Both the position numbers and the translations under genes were made by a program. Under the pieces are notes generated by a model. That model was not told the origin of the DNA and searched no databases. It saw only the letters and a list, made by a program, of their open reading frames with translations. Shown here piece by piece: positions 14,868 through 23,280 of a stretch of DNA of 64,000 bases. The first letter of the stretch is position 1; each line of letters opens with the position of its first letter. Source of the stretch: Cellulosimicrobium sp. ES-005 (lineage in GTDB: Bacteria; Actinomycetota; Actinomycetes; Actinomycetales; Cellulomonadaceae); NCBI RefSeq assembly GCF_040448685.1, contig NZ_CP159290.1, positions 1,984,001 to 2,048,000 on the forward strand, in the 5' to 3' direction.

Positions 14868-15982
14868 AGGGCGGCGTGGTCGGACGCCGCGTGCGTCGCC
14901 GACGTCATCGTGTCGTAGTGGGGGAACAGGGTCCCGTTCGCGCCGCCCCACACGCCCTTGCGGAACACGGACCCGCCGACGGTGCGCTCGAACAGCGCAG
15001 GGGACAGCAGCACGTAGTCGATCTTCTGGCTCGCGGTCCCGTTGCCGTACGTGCCCGGCCGGCCGTCGCCGCGGAACGCGGGGTGCTCGCTCACGTCGCG
15101 CAGGTCGGTCCGCTCCAGCAGGGGGCGCAGCGGGGTCGACGACGGCGTGTCGTTGAGGTCGCCCACGACCACGACGTTCTCCTCGCCGCGGGCGCGCAGG
15201 CCCGCGTAGATCGCGGCCGTGCGGGTCGCCTGGCGGCGGCGGGTCGCGTCGGACTCGGCCTGCGTGCCGTAGCCCTTGGACTTGAAGTGGTTGACCAGCA
15301 CGGTGAGCGTGCCGCCGTCGGGCAGCTCGACGGCGTACTCCGGGCAGTCGCGGCCGAACACCAGGCGCCCGCGCGAGTCGCGGTCGTCGACGTGCGAGCG
15401 GACGGACCCGATCCGGTACGGCCGTGTGGTGAGCAGCCCGACGTCGATGCCGCGGTCGTCGTTGCCGTCGATGACCATGACGTGCGGGTAGACGGGACGC
15501 CCGGACGGCGTGACGACGCCCGCGTCCGTGAAGTGCTTGAGCGCGACCCGGCTCTCGGCCTCGACGACGGCCAGGACGTCGGCGTCGACGTCGGCGACGA
15601 CCCGGGCGGTGTGCGTCATGGCGAGCTCGTCGACCCGGTCCTTGACGAGGTCGACCCAGCCGACCCAGTCGCCGCGCCCGGTCGCGACGACCTCGGTGCG
15701 CGCCGTGCCCGCCGCCTGAGAGCCGGTGCGGCGCACGAGCCGCCCCCGGACCTGGCGCAGCACCGCGAGCGCCGCGGAGTCGGAGCGCAGCAGGCCGAGG
15801 GTCTCCAGGTGCTCCAGGATCTCCGCCCGCACGCCCGGCCCGTACTGCTCCTCGGCGATCAGCGCGTTGACCCGGGCGTGGGCCGCGAGGACCGCGTTGC
15901 CGCCGGTGAGCGGGCCTGCCATCGCGCGCGGGCGCTCGAACAGGTTCTCGACGTTGAACGTCCCGACCCGGAACCTCGCCAT
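14843..15982 (-). CDS. Endonuclease/exonuclease/phosphatase (EEP) family protein
   Basis: 379 aa. It has the EEP (DNase I-like) catalytic set: RVGTFNVENLF at the N-terminus, DADVLAVVEAES (metal-binding Glu), VLVNHFKSKG, VVVVGDLNDTPSSTPL and a C-terminal ASDHAALYADV. No signal peptide, so it acts in the cytoplasm or by another export route. The family cleaves phosphodiesters in nucleic acids or lipids; substrate unknown. Confidence 0.85.
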   Translation of the reverse strand: MARFRVGTFNVENLFERPRAMAGPLTGGNAVLAAHARVNALIAEEQYGPGVRAEILEHLETLGLLRSDSAALAVLRQVRGRLVRRTGSQAAGTARTEVVATGRGDWVGWVDLVKDRVDELAMTHTARVVADVDADVLAVVEAESRVALKHFTDAGVVTPSGRPVYPHVMVIDGNDDRGIDVGLLTTRPYRIGSVRSHVDDRDSRGRLVFGRDCPEYAVELPDGGTLTVLVNHFKSKGYGTQAESDATRRRQATRTAAIYAGLRARGEENVVVVGDLNDTPSSTPLRPLLERTDLRDVSEHPAFRGDGRPGTYGNGTASQKIDYVLLSPALFERTVGGSVFRKGVWGGANGTLFPHYDTMTSATHAASDHAALYADVDLA

Positions 15983-16109
15983 CGTGGTCTCCCTCGCGCG
16001 GTCCGGGACCCGGGGTGGGTGCGAGACGCGGACCGGCTCTACGAGGAGGGAGGGAGACGACGCCCGGTCCGGGACCTCGGGACGCGGCGATCGTGAGGGG
16101 GAGGGGGAA

Positions 16110-16140
16110 GCCCGGCCGGTGTCACCGCCACCGGCCGGGC
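16110..16140 (-). terminator. Terminator hairpin after the HNH gene
   Basis: Perfect 12-bp arms (16110-16121 and 16129-16140, GCCCGGCCGGTG / CACCGGCCGGGC) with a 7-nt loop, about 40 nt after the stop of the minus-strand HNH gene. Confidence 0.65.
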
Positions 16141-16178
16141 GGCCTGGGGAGCCGACCGGGGACCGGTCGGTGGACCCG

Positions 16179-16652
16179 TCAGCGTCTGCGCGGGGCGGGC
16201 GCCGACGGGTAGATGTCGCGGAACGCGGGCTCGAACGGGCGTCTGAGCATCCGCAGGCCCGCCTGCTCGGGCGTGCGTCCGCCCTTGGCGGCGTTGCACG
16301 GCTCGCACGCCGCGACGGCGTTGAGCCACGTCGTGGTCCCGCCCTGGCACCGCGGGACCACGTGGTCCATGGTCGTCGCGGTCCCGCCGCAGTACGCGCA
16401 GCGGTACCGGTCGCGGCGCAGCAGCGCCGCGCGCGAGTACGGCACGCGGCCCTGGCGCTCGTACACCCAGCGTGCGTGGACGTACCGCACCAGCGCGACC
16501 GACCGGGGCCGCTGGTAGGGGCCGAACGTCTCGCCCTCGACCGCCTCGAGGACCTCGGCGACCCGCCGGTGCAGCATGCGGATGGCGTGGCGCAACGACA
16601 CGCGGCCGAGCTCCTGGCTGCCGCCGAGGTTGTAGATGACCACCTCGCTCAT
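16179..16652 (-). CDS. HNH endonuclease
   Basis: 157 aa. The zinc-containing HNH motif is complete: CAYCGG, then TMDHVVPRCQGGTTTWLNAVAACEPCNAAKGGR. The N-terminal ~80 residues (MSEVVIYNLGGSQELGRVSLRHAIRMLHR) are typical of a widespread actinobacterial HNH protein whose role is unclear. AGGAGG 8-10 nt upstream fixes the ATG at 16650-16652. The ~300-bp region upstream contains three hairpins. Confidence 0.85.
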   Translation of the reverse strand: MSEVVIYNLGGSQELGRVSLRHAIRMLHRRVAEVLEAVEGETFGPYQRPRSVALVRYVHARWVYERQGRVPYSRAALLRRDRYRCAYCGGTATTMDHVVPRCQGGTTTWLNAVAACEPCNAAKGGRTPEQAGLRMLRRPFEPAFRDIYPSAPAPRRR

Positions 16653-16954
16653 CGTCGCGCCTCCTGTCGTGTCGGTGGCCGTGGCGGCCGTGGCGGCCGT
16701 GACCTGGGGCGGTGACGACGAGAGCCGCCCCAGGACGGTGCCCCAGGACGGCTCTGCAGGTGGACGACGTGCGTCGTCTACCTGAGGAGCGCCCTTCGGG
16801 ACGAGTCGGTGGACCACTGGTGCAGCACGCGGGTCCACCTCCCCTTCACCGGTCGTCATGATCGTGCGTCCGGGCGGGTTCGACCGGACGCCACGAGGCT
16901 ATGCCCGCGACCGCCCGACGTCCACGGTTTTGACCCGGCAGGTCGTCGCCGGCG
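16653..16954 (-). other. Intergenic region with three strong hairpins (no gene seen)
   Basis: Three inverted repeats lie between the LtrA stop and the HNH start: AGAGCCG/CGGCTCT (16721-16755, enclosing two copies of GCCCCAGGACGG), a 12-bp-arm hairpin at 16757-16784 with one non-Watson-Crick pair, and GTGGACC/GGTCCAC (16809-16838). One or more may terminate the LtrA operon; the rest could form a structured leader for the HNH gene. No convincing small protein gene. Confidence 0.5.
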
Positions 16955-18268
16955 TCAGGCGTCGGCCCCGGCCGGGGCGCTCGCCGCGCGGGGCCGCCCG
17001 GCGAGGGCGAGCTGGACGAGCAGCGCGCCCGACAGCACCCAGACCAGCCCCGCGGCCGAGATCGTGCCGCCGGCGAGCCACGCGACCGCCCCGGCGACGA
17101 CGACGGGCACGGCGAGCACGACGGCGGTGCGTACGTCGCGCAGCACGGCGTGCACCCCGGCGGACACGAGCCCGTGCACGGCGAACGCGCCGACGAGCAG
17201 CGCGAGCTCGCCCGGGTCGAGCGCCCGCGCGGGCTCGTCCAGGACGCCTCCGAGCGCGCCCGCGAGGGTGGCCAGGGCGCCGGTCGTCACGAGGTGCAGG
17301 AACCACGCCGACCGTGGCGGCACCCCCGCGGGGCGCAGCAGCGTGACGCCCGCGTAGCCCGACCGCACCGTGAGCGCCCACAGGGCGACGAGCAGCGTGA
17401 ACGCCCCCGCGCCTGCCACGAGCAGCGTCCGGTCCCACTCGGCCCCGCTCGCGGCGTCGATCGCCTGGATGAGGCCCTCGCCGAGCACGATGATGACGAA
17501 GAGTCCCAGCCGCTCCCCGAGGTGCGGGACGTCGGTCACGGCCGCGTCGACCGTCGTCGGCACCTCGACGGCGTCCGCGCCCCGCCGTCCGCCCCGTCCG
17601 GTCCGCCCGGCCGTGCGCCGCGCGGAACTCTCCAGCGGGCGTTCCCGGTCGCCGCGCCCCGGACGGTCGCGCCGGGCACCCGGTCCGCGACCCCGGCGCT
17701 CGCGGACCTCGTCGAGGCGCTCCTGCGCGCGTCGCACGAGGCGCTCGCCCGAGAGGGTGAGGAGCAGGAGGAGGTCGATCGCGAGGCCGACCGCCCAGAG
17801 CGTGTACCGCGTCTGCCCGTCGAACCACCACGACACGATCCACGGCACGACCCCCGTCAGCGCCTGCACCACCGGCAGGTCGACGACGACGGTCGTGCGG
17901 CGCCACGGTCGCGCGGCGACGAGCCGGCCCACGACGTACGCGACCGCGAAGGGCTGTGCGTGCTCGTCGTGGATGCCGGGCACCGCCGCGATCATCACGG
18001 CGAGCGCCGCCATCCCGGCGAGGATCGGCAGCGCCCGGGCGCCCTCGCCCGCGACGTTGCCGTACGTGGTGAAGCACGCCCACACGAGCCAGAACGCGGT
18101 GTAGGCGATGACGTAGAGCGCGAGCCCGCCGCGGTCGTGGTCCTCCTGCAGCAGGTGGGCGAGCATCCCGATGCCCGCGACGACGACGAGGTCGAAGAAG
18201 AGCTCGAGCCACGACGCGTGGCGCTCCTCGCCGACGGGCGACGTCCCCGCGGGGGCGGGGGCGGTCAC
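16955..18268 (-). CDS. Low temperature requirement protein A (LtrA) family membrane protein
   Basis: 437 aa with about 10-12 hydrophobic helices. The N-terminal ERHASWLELFFDLVVVAGIGMLAHLL is the LtrA signature (SWxELFFDLVFVxAI), and RLGLFVIIVLGEGLIQAI is the second conserved block. A cytoplasmic Arg-rich, low-complexity insert (about residues 170-230) is longer than usual. The start GTG overlaps the stop of the histidine kinase gene (GTGA), so it is translationally coupled. LtrA proteins are of unknown function; the coupling suggests a link to redox or membrane signalling. Confidence 0.85.
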   Translation of the reverse strand: MTAPAPAGTSPVGEERHASWLELFFDLVVVAGIGMLAHLLQEDHDRGGLALYVIAYTAFWLVWACFTTYGNVAGEGARALPILAGMAALAVMIAAVPGIHDEHAQPFAVAYVVGRLVAARPWRRTTVVVDLPVVQALTGVVPWIVSWWFDGQTRYTLWAVGLAIDLLLLLTLSGERLVRRAQERLDEVRERRGRGPGARRDRPGRGDRERPLESSARRTAGRTGRGGRRGADAVEVPTTVDAAVTDVPHLGERLGLFVIIVLGEGLIQAIDAASGAEWDRTLLVAGAGAFTLLVALWALTVRSGYAGVTLLRPAGVPPRSAWFLHLVTTGALATLAGALGGVLDEPARALDPGELALLVGAFAVHGLVSAGVHAVLRDVRTAVVLAVPVVVAGAVAWLAGGTISAAGLVWVLSGALLVQLALAGRPRAASAPAGADA

Positions 18269-19800
18269 GGCTGCGGAGTCTGCGCGGGCTGCGCGGGCTC
18301 CAGCGGGAGGCGCACGACGAACCGCGTGTCGCCGGGCACGGACGTCACCGTGAGGTCCCCGTGGTGCTTGTTGACGACGATCCGCCACGAGATGTCGAGG
18401 CCGAGCCCCGTGCCCTGCCCGACCGGCTTGGTCGTGAAGAAGGGTTCGAAGATGCGGGGCCGCACGTCGTCGGGGATGCCGGGCCCGGTGTCGGCGATCT
18501 CGACCTCGGCGCGGTCGTCGACGCGCCGCGTCGTGACCGTCAGCGTGCCGGACCCGCCCATCGCCTGCGCGGCGTTCTCGACGAGGTTGGTCCACACCTG
18601 GTTGAGCTCGGCCGCGTAGACGGGCACGGGCGGCAGGCCGGTGTCGTAACGGCGCACGACCTCGACGCCCGCGAGCGCGTGGTCGAGCATCGTCAGCGTG
18701 GAGTCGAGCAGCTCGTGCACGTCGACGGGCCGGAACGGCGCCCGGTCGAGCTGGGAGTACTGGCGCGCCGCGCCGACGAGGGTCGAGATGCGCACGGTCG
18801 CGTCCTCGATCTCGGCCATGAGCTGCTCGGTCTCGATCGTGTACGCGAGCCAGCTCACGGCCCCGGTGAGCGCGCCGGCGTCTACGCGCTCGGCGACGCG
18901 GTCGAGCCAGGGCTCGTCGATCCCGGCCTGGACGAGCGCGGGGGAGACGCGCCAGCCCTCGGGCAGGCCGTGGTCGTCGAGCCAGTCGGTGAGGCGGTCC
19001 TCCAGGTCGGAGGTCTCCAGCGCCCCGACGGCGTCCGCCGTCCGGGTGTCCGCGTACCGTTCGAGCGCCTCCTCCTGGAGCCGGATGAGCTCGGCGAGGG
19101 TGGCGCGGTCGTAGGGGCCGTCGGCGATGAGCGCGAGCTTGTGCCGCATGGCGGCGACGCGCTCGCGGAGGGTCCCGGTCGCGCGCACCGCGGCGGCGGC
19201 GGGGTTGTTGAGCTCGTGCGTCAGACCTGCCGAGAGCGACCCGAGGGCGAGCAGCCGCTCGCGCTGCCCGACGAGCTGCTGCGCGTCCCGGGTCCCCCAG
19301 AACACGCCCTCCAGCAGGTGCACCGCCATGGGGAACCACTCGGTCATGAGCTTGGCGAAGTCGTGCGCCTCGAGCACGAAGAAGCGCGACGTCTCCAGGG
19401 CGCGCGCCGAGTGGAGGTACGTCTGGGGGAGGCGGTCGCCGAGGTAGGCGTTCCACGCGCCGAGGTAGACGCCGACCTGGTGGGTGCGCGAGACCTCGAC
19501 CTCGTCCTCGCCGACGCGCCGGTAGAGCGCGACGCCGCCGTCGAGCAGGACGTAGAACGCCTCGGCGGGCGTGCCCTCGTGGAACAGCCAGCCCGCGTCG
19601 TGGCGCTCGACGTGCCCGGTCGCGCACAGCCACGCGAGCTGGTCGTCGGTGAGGTGCTCGAACAGGAACGTGGCGCGCAGCTCGTCGACGTCGCACGGCA
19701 GCCACCCGCGCGCGGCTGCCGGAGTGGTGCCCTCGGCGGGCGGGGTCGTGGTGGGGTCCTCGGCGGGCGGGGTCGTGGTGGGGTCCTCGGTGCTGGTCAC
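18265..19800 (-). CDS. Sensor histidine kinase with N-terminal cyclic-nucleotide-binding domain
   Basis: 511 aa, no transmembrane segment. Residues ~35-155 are a Crp/cNMP-binding beta-roll (FLFEHLTDDQLAWLCATGHVERHDAGWLFHEGTPAEAFYVLLDGGVAL). The H-box is LSAGLTHELNNPAAA with His195. The ATPase has ELNQVWTNLVENAAQAM (N), EIADTGPGIPDD (G1), FEPFFTTKPVGQGTGLGL (F/G2). The N-terminus carries a duplicated TTTPPAE repeat that mirrors a DNA repeat at about 19735-19790. It lies 49 nt after a response-regulator/flavoprotein gene, its probable phosphotransfer partner, and overlaps LtrA by 4 nt. Confidence 0.88.
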   Translation of the reverse strand: MTSTEDPTTTPPAEDPTTTPPAEGTTPAAARGWLPCDVDELRATFLFEHLTDDQLAWLCATGHVERHDAGWLFHEGTPAEAFYVLLDGGVALYRRVGEDEVEVSRTHQVGVYLGAWNAYLGDRLPQTYLHSARALETSRFFVLEAHDFAKLMTEWFPMAVHLLEGVFWGTRDAQQLVGQRERLLALGSLSAGLTHELNNPAAAAVRATGTLRERVAAMRHKLALIADGPYDRATLAELIRLQEEALERYADTRTADAVGALETSDLEDRLTDWLDDHGLPEGWRVSPALVQAGIDEPWLDRVAERVDAGALTGAVSWLAYTIETEQLMAEIEDATVRISTLVGAARQYSQLDRAPFRPVDVHELLDSTLTMLDHALAGVEVVRRYDTGLPPVPVYAAELNQVWTNLVENAAQAMGGSGTLTVTTRRVDDRAEVEIADTGPGIPDDVRPRIFEPFFTTKPVGQGTGLGLDISWRIVVNKHHGDLTVTSVPGDTRFVVRLPLEPAQPAQTPQP

Positions 19801-19849
19801 GGTGTCGCCTCCGGGTGCGGGTCGGGGTCGTGTCGCGGGCCGGTGGTGG

Positions 19850-21526
19850 TCAGAGCTGTTCGAGGTAGCGGTGCACGAGCATGACGGCCATGGCGCCCTC
19901 GCCCACGGCGGACGCGACGCGCTTGGCGGACTCCGCGCGCACGTCCCCGGCGGCGAACACGCCGGGCACGGACGTCTCGAGGTGGTAGGGCGGGCGGTCG
20001 AGCGTCCACCCGGCGGGCGGGGCGCCGTCGCGCAGCAGGTCGGGACCGGCCACCACGTACCCGCGCGGGTCGCGCGCGACGACGCCGTCGAGCCAGTCGG
20101 TGCGGGGCGCGGCGCCGATGAACACGAACGCCCAGCCGCACTCGACGCGCGCGGTCCGGCCGGTCTCGACGTCGCGCAGCTCGAGGTGCTCCAGGTGGTC
20201 GTCGCCCGACGCCGCGACGACCTCCGTGCGGGTCAGGACGCGCACGCGCGGGTGGGCCTCGACCTGCTCGACGAGGTAGGAGGACATGGACCGGGCGAGC
20301 GAGTCGCCCCGGACCACGAGCGTGACCTGCTTGGCCTCACGGGCCAGGTAGAGCGCCGCCTGCCCCGCGGAGTTGGCGCCGCCGACGACGTACACCTCCT
20401 GGTCGTGGCACGCCGTGGCCTCGGTGAGCGCCGACCCGTAGAACACGCCGCGCCCGACGAGGTCGCCGAGCCCCGGTCCGTCGAGCAGCCGGTAGGAGAC
20501 GCCCGAGGCGAGGATGACCGTGTGGGCGTCGATCGACGTCCCGTCGGGGAAGCGGACGCTGCGCGCGGGTCCGTCGACGTCGAGCTCGATCGCGTCGCGC
20601 GTCGTCACGATCTCGGCACCGAACCGCACCGCTTGTCGCCGTGCGCGCTCGGCGAGCTGTGCGCCCGAGATCCCGTCGGGGAAGCCGAGGTAGTTGTCGA
20701 TGCGCGAGCTCTGCCCGGCCTGGCCGCCGGTCGCGGTGCGCTCGACCAGCACCGTCCGCAACCCCTCGGACGCCCCGTACAGGGCGGCGCTGAGCCCCGC
20801 AGGCCCGCCGCCCACGACGACGAGGTCGTAGAAGTCCGCCGCGGGGCGCGTGGCGAGCCCGACGCGCTCGGCGAGCGTGGCGTCGTCGGGCGCGACGAGC
20901 GCCTCGCCCTCGGGCGTGACGACCAGGGGGAGGGTGTCGCCGTCGGTCTGGGCGGCGGTGAGGAGGCGCGCGCCCTCGGCGGACTCCGACGGGTACCACC
21001 GGTAGGGGACGCGGTTGCGCGCGAGGAACTCGCGCACCTGCGACGAGCGCGCGGACCACCGGTGCCCGACGACGACGGTCTCGGCGGGCCGGCGCCGGTC
21101 GGTCGCGGACCACGCCTCGAGCTGGGCGTCGACGACGGGGTAGAGCTTCTCCTCGGGCGGGTCCCACGGCTTGAGCAGGTAGTAGTCGAGGTCGACGACG
21201 TTGATCGCCTCGATGGCGGCCTCGGTGTCCGCGTAGGCGGTGAGCAGGACGCGCCGCGCCGCGGGGAAGAGGTCCATGGCCTGCTCGAGCAGCTCGACGC
21301 CCGTCATGCCGGGCATGCGGTGGTCGGCGAGCACGACGGCGACGTCCTCGCCGCGCAGCGCGAGCTCGCGCAGCGCCTCGAGCGTCTCCGCACCGGACTC
21401 GGCGCGCACGATGCGGTACCGGTCGCCGTAGCGGCGGCGCAGGTCGCGCGCGACCGCGCGCGAGACCCCGGGGTCGTCGTCCACGGTGACGATCGCGGGG
21501 CGTGTCGTCGCGACGGTGGGTTCCAC
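19850..21526 (-). CDS. Response regulator receiver fused to thioredoxin-reductase-like flavoprotein (CxxC absent)
   Basis: 558 aa. Residues ~10-130 form a receiver domain: acidic DDD at 16-18, phosphoacceptor Asp68 (VLADHRMPG), Thr96, Lys119. Residues ~148-225 look like a cysteine-free thioredoxin/glutaredoxin-like module. Residues ~232-558 are a TrxB-type flavoprotein: FYDLVVVGGGPAGLSAALYG (FAD), VYVVGGANSAGQAALYLA (NADPH), VPGVFAAGDVR. The active-site dithiol (CATC in TrxB) is replaced by LTEATAC, leaving one Cys. GTG 21524-21526 follows GAGGAGG; a longer start at 21577 is less likely. First gene of the operon with the kinase and LtrA. Confidence 0.88.
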   Translation of the reverse strand: MEPTVATTRPAIVTVDDDPGVSRAVARDLRRRYGDRYRIVRAESGAETLEALRELALRGEDVAVVLADHRMPGMTGVELLEQAMDLFPAARRVLLTAYADTEAAIEAINVVDLDYYLLKPWDPPEEKLYPVVDAQLEAWSATDRRRPAETVVVGHRWSARSSQVREFLARNRVPYRWYPSESAEGARLLTAAQTDGDTLPLVVTPEGEALVAPDDATLAERVGLATRPAADFYDLVVVGGGPAGLSAALYGASEGLRTVLVERTATGGQAGQSSRIDNYLGFPDGISGAQLAERARRQAVRFGAEIVTTRDAIELDVDGPARSVRFPDGTSIDAHTVILASGVSYRLLDGPGLGDLVGRGVFYGSALTEATACHDQEVYVVGGANSAGQAALYLAREAKQVTLVVRGDSLARSMSSYLVEQVEAHPRVRVLTRTEVVAASGDDHLEHLELRDVETGRTARVECGWAFVFIGAAPRTDWLDGVVARDPRGYVVAGPDLLRDGAPPAGWTLDRPPYHLETSVPGVFAAGDVRAESAKRVASAVGEGAMAVMLVHRYLEQL

Positions 21527-21613
21527 ACGGCCTCCTCGGGAGCCACAGACGGGCGAGTGCCATCCTCCCGCCGCCACGGTCCCGCGTCCACGGCGGCGTG
21601 GCGCAGGTCACTC

Positions 21614-21641
21614 TTGACGGGTCGTTTGCCTGCGCTAAGTT
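21614..21641 (+). promoter_or_regulatory. Promoter of the siderophore operon
   Basis: TTGACG (21614-21619) and TAAGTT (21636-21641) with a 16-bp spacer. The -10 overlaps the start of the iron box, so iron-loaded repressor would block polymerase. Confidence 0.6.
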
Positions 21642-21658
21642 AGGCAAGGCAAACCTCA
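21640..21658 (+). promoter_or_regulatory. DtxR/IdeR-type iron box of the siderophore operon
   Basis: TTAGGCAAGGCAAACCTCA matches the 19-bp iron-box consensus at 15 positions. It sits about 54 bp before the decarboxylase start codon. Confidence 0.8.
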
Positions 21659-21711
21659 GGTTGCCTCGCCGCGATCCGCGGCGGTCCTCTCCCCGTACCT
21701 GGAGCCTCGCC

Positions 21712-23280
21712 ATGCTCTCAGCACGATCCGTCGCGCCCGCGCACGGTACCTCGACCGCCCCGGCCCTGCTCACCGGCACGACCGCGGGCGACTACGCGAG
21801 CACCCTGCACGGCGTCGTCGACGACGTGGCGTCGCGGGTCGCGGCGGTGACGCAGCCCTGGTCGGGCGCGAGCCGCGCGCAGCTCGCGACGCTCGTGGAC
21901 CGCGTCGACCTCGACGCTCCGGGCATCGGCACCGACGCGGCGCTGCGCGAGGCCGCCGACCTGTACGCGACGCACGCGGTGTGGTTCCACGACCCCGCGT
22001 ACGCCGCCCACCTCAACTGCCCGGTCGCGCTGCCCGCCGTCGGCGCCGAGGCGATGCTCGCGGCGATCAACACGTCCGTCGACACGTTCGACCAGTCGAC
22101 GGTGGCGACCCTCATGGAGCGGCGCGTCGTGGCGTGGACCGCGGGTCGCGTCGGGTACGCCGCGGGCGACGGCGTGCTCACGTCCGGGGGCACGCAGTCC
22201 AACCTGCACGCCCTCTTCCTGGCCCGCGAGCGCGCGGTCGCTCGTGCGGCCCGCGCGGGCGGTCCCGGCCGGTCCGCCGTGCTGCCGCGCCTGCGGGTCC
22301 TCGCGGCGGCGTCGAGCCACTTCAGCGTCGCGCGGTCGGCGCTCCTGCTGGGCCTGGCGGACGACGCCGTGGTCCGGGTCGGGGCCGACGCCGACGGCCG
22401 CCTCGACCCCGCGGCGCTCGCGGCCGCGATCGGCGCGGTACGGGCCGCGGGCGACGTGGTCATGGCGGTCGTCGCGACCGCCGGCACGACCGACCGCGGC
22501 TGCGTCGACCCGCTCGCGGAGGTCGCGGACGTGTGCGACGCGACCGACGTGTGGCTGCACGTCGACGCCGCCTACGGCTGCGGGCTGCTCGTGTCGCCGA
22601 CCCGCCGGCACCTGCTCGACGGGATCGAACGCTCGCGATCGGTGACGGTCGACTACCACAAGGCGTTCTTCCAGCCCGTGTCCGCGAGCGCGCTCGTCGT
22701 GCGCGAGCGCGCCGACCTGGAGCGCGTCGCGCACCACGCGGACTACCTCAACCCGCGCGAGAACCCCGAGCCGAACCAGGTCGACGTGTCGCTGCAGACG
22801 ACCCGGCGCTTCGACGCGCTCAAGCTCTGGGCGACGCTGCGCGCCCTCGGCCCCGACGGGGTCGGCGCGATGGTCGACGCGGTGTGCGACCTCGCCGCCG
22901 CGGTGCACGCCGACCTCGCGGACGACCCCGACCTGCGCGTGCTGGGTCGTACCGACCTGTCCACGGTCCTGTTCCGCTACGAGCCGCCGGGGCTGGCCGC
23001 GGAGCACGCCGACCGGCTCGTGCCGCTCGTGCGGCGCGTGCTGTTCGAGTCCGGGCGCGCCGTCGTCGCCAGGACCGTGCTCGACGGCGTCCCGTGCCTC
23101 AAGCTCACGCTGCTCAACCCGACCGTGACGCTCGCGGACGTGCGCCACGTGCTCGACCTCGTCCGCACGACGGCTCAGGCGCTCGTCGAGCGCGACGCGC
23201 TGCTGCACGACGACGACGTCGCGACGCACGCCGCGGACCTCGTGGCGTCCCTCGCGACCGCCCGGGCGGTGACCCGATGA
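21712..23280 (+). CDS. desA: PLP-dependent decarboxylase, siderophore diamine formation (DesA-like)
   Basis: 522 aa, group II PLP decarboxylase. HPAYAAHLNCPVALPAVGAEAMLAAINTS, TSGGTQSNLHALFLARE, HVDAAYGCGLLV (PLP-binding Asp) and SVTVDYHKAFFQP (Schiff-base Lys) are all present. In desferrioxamine clusters this enzyme makes cadaverine from lysine; ornithine or diaminobutyrate cannot be excluded from sequence. It is the first gene of a five-gene operon under an iron box and its TGA overlaps the next ATG by 4 nt. Confidence 0.9.
   Translation: MLSARSVAPAHGTSTAPALLTGTTAGDYASTLHGVVDDVASRVAAVTQPWSGASRAQLATLVDRVDLDAPGIGTDAALREAADLYATHAVWFHDPAYAAHLNCPVALPAVGAEAMLAAINTSVDTFDQSTVATLMERRVVAWTAGRVGYAAGDGVLTSGGTQSNLHALFLARERAVARAARAGGPGRSAVLPRLRVLAAASSHFSVARSALLLGLADDAVVRVGADADGRLDPAALAAAIGAVRAAGDVVMAVVATAGTTDRGCVDPLAEVADVCDATDVWLHVDAAYGCGLLVSPTRRHLLDGIERSRSVTVDYHKAFFQPVSASALVVRERADLERVAHHADYLNPRENPEPNQVDVSLQTTRRFDALKLWATLRALGPDGVGAMVDAVCDLAAAVHADLADDPDLRVLGRTDLSTVLFRYEPPGLAAEHADRLVPLVRRVLFESGRAVVARTVLDGVPCLKLTLLNPTVTLADVRHVLDLVRTTAQALVERDALLHDDDVATHAADLVASLATARAVTR

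Noticed and set aside
19733-19790. Tandem repeat at the start of the histidine kinase gene considered as a regulatory repeat
   Set aside because: It is simply the coding sequence of a duplicated TTTPPAE segment in a disordered N-terminus; in frame and within the gene.
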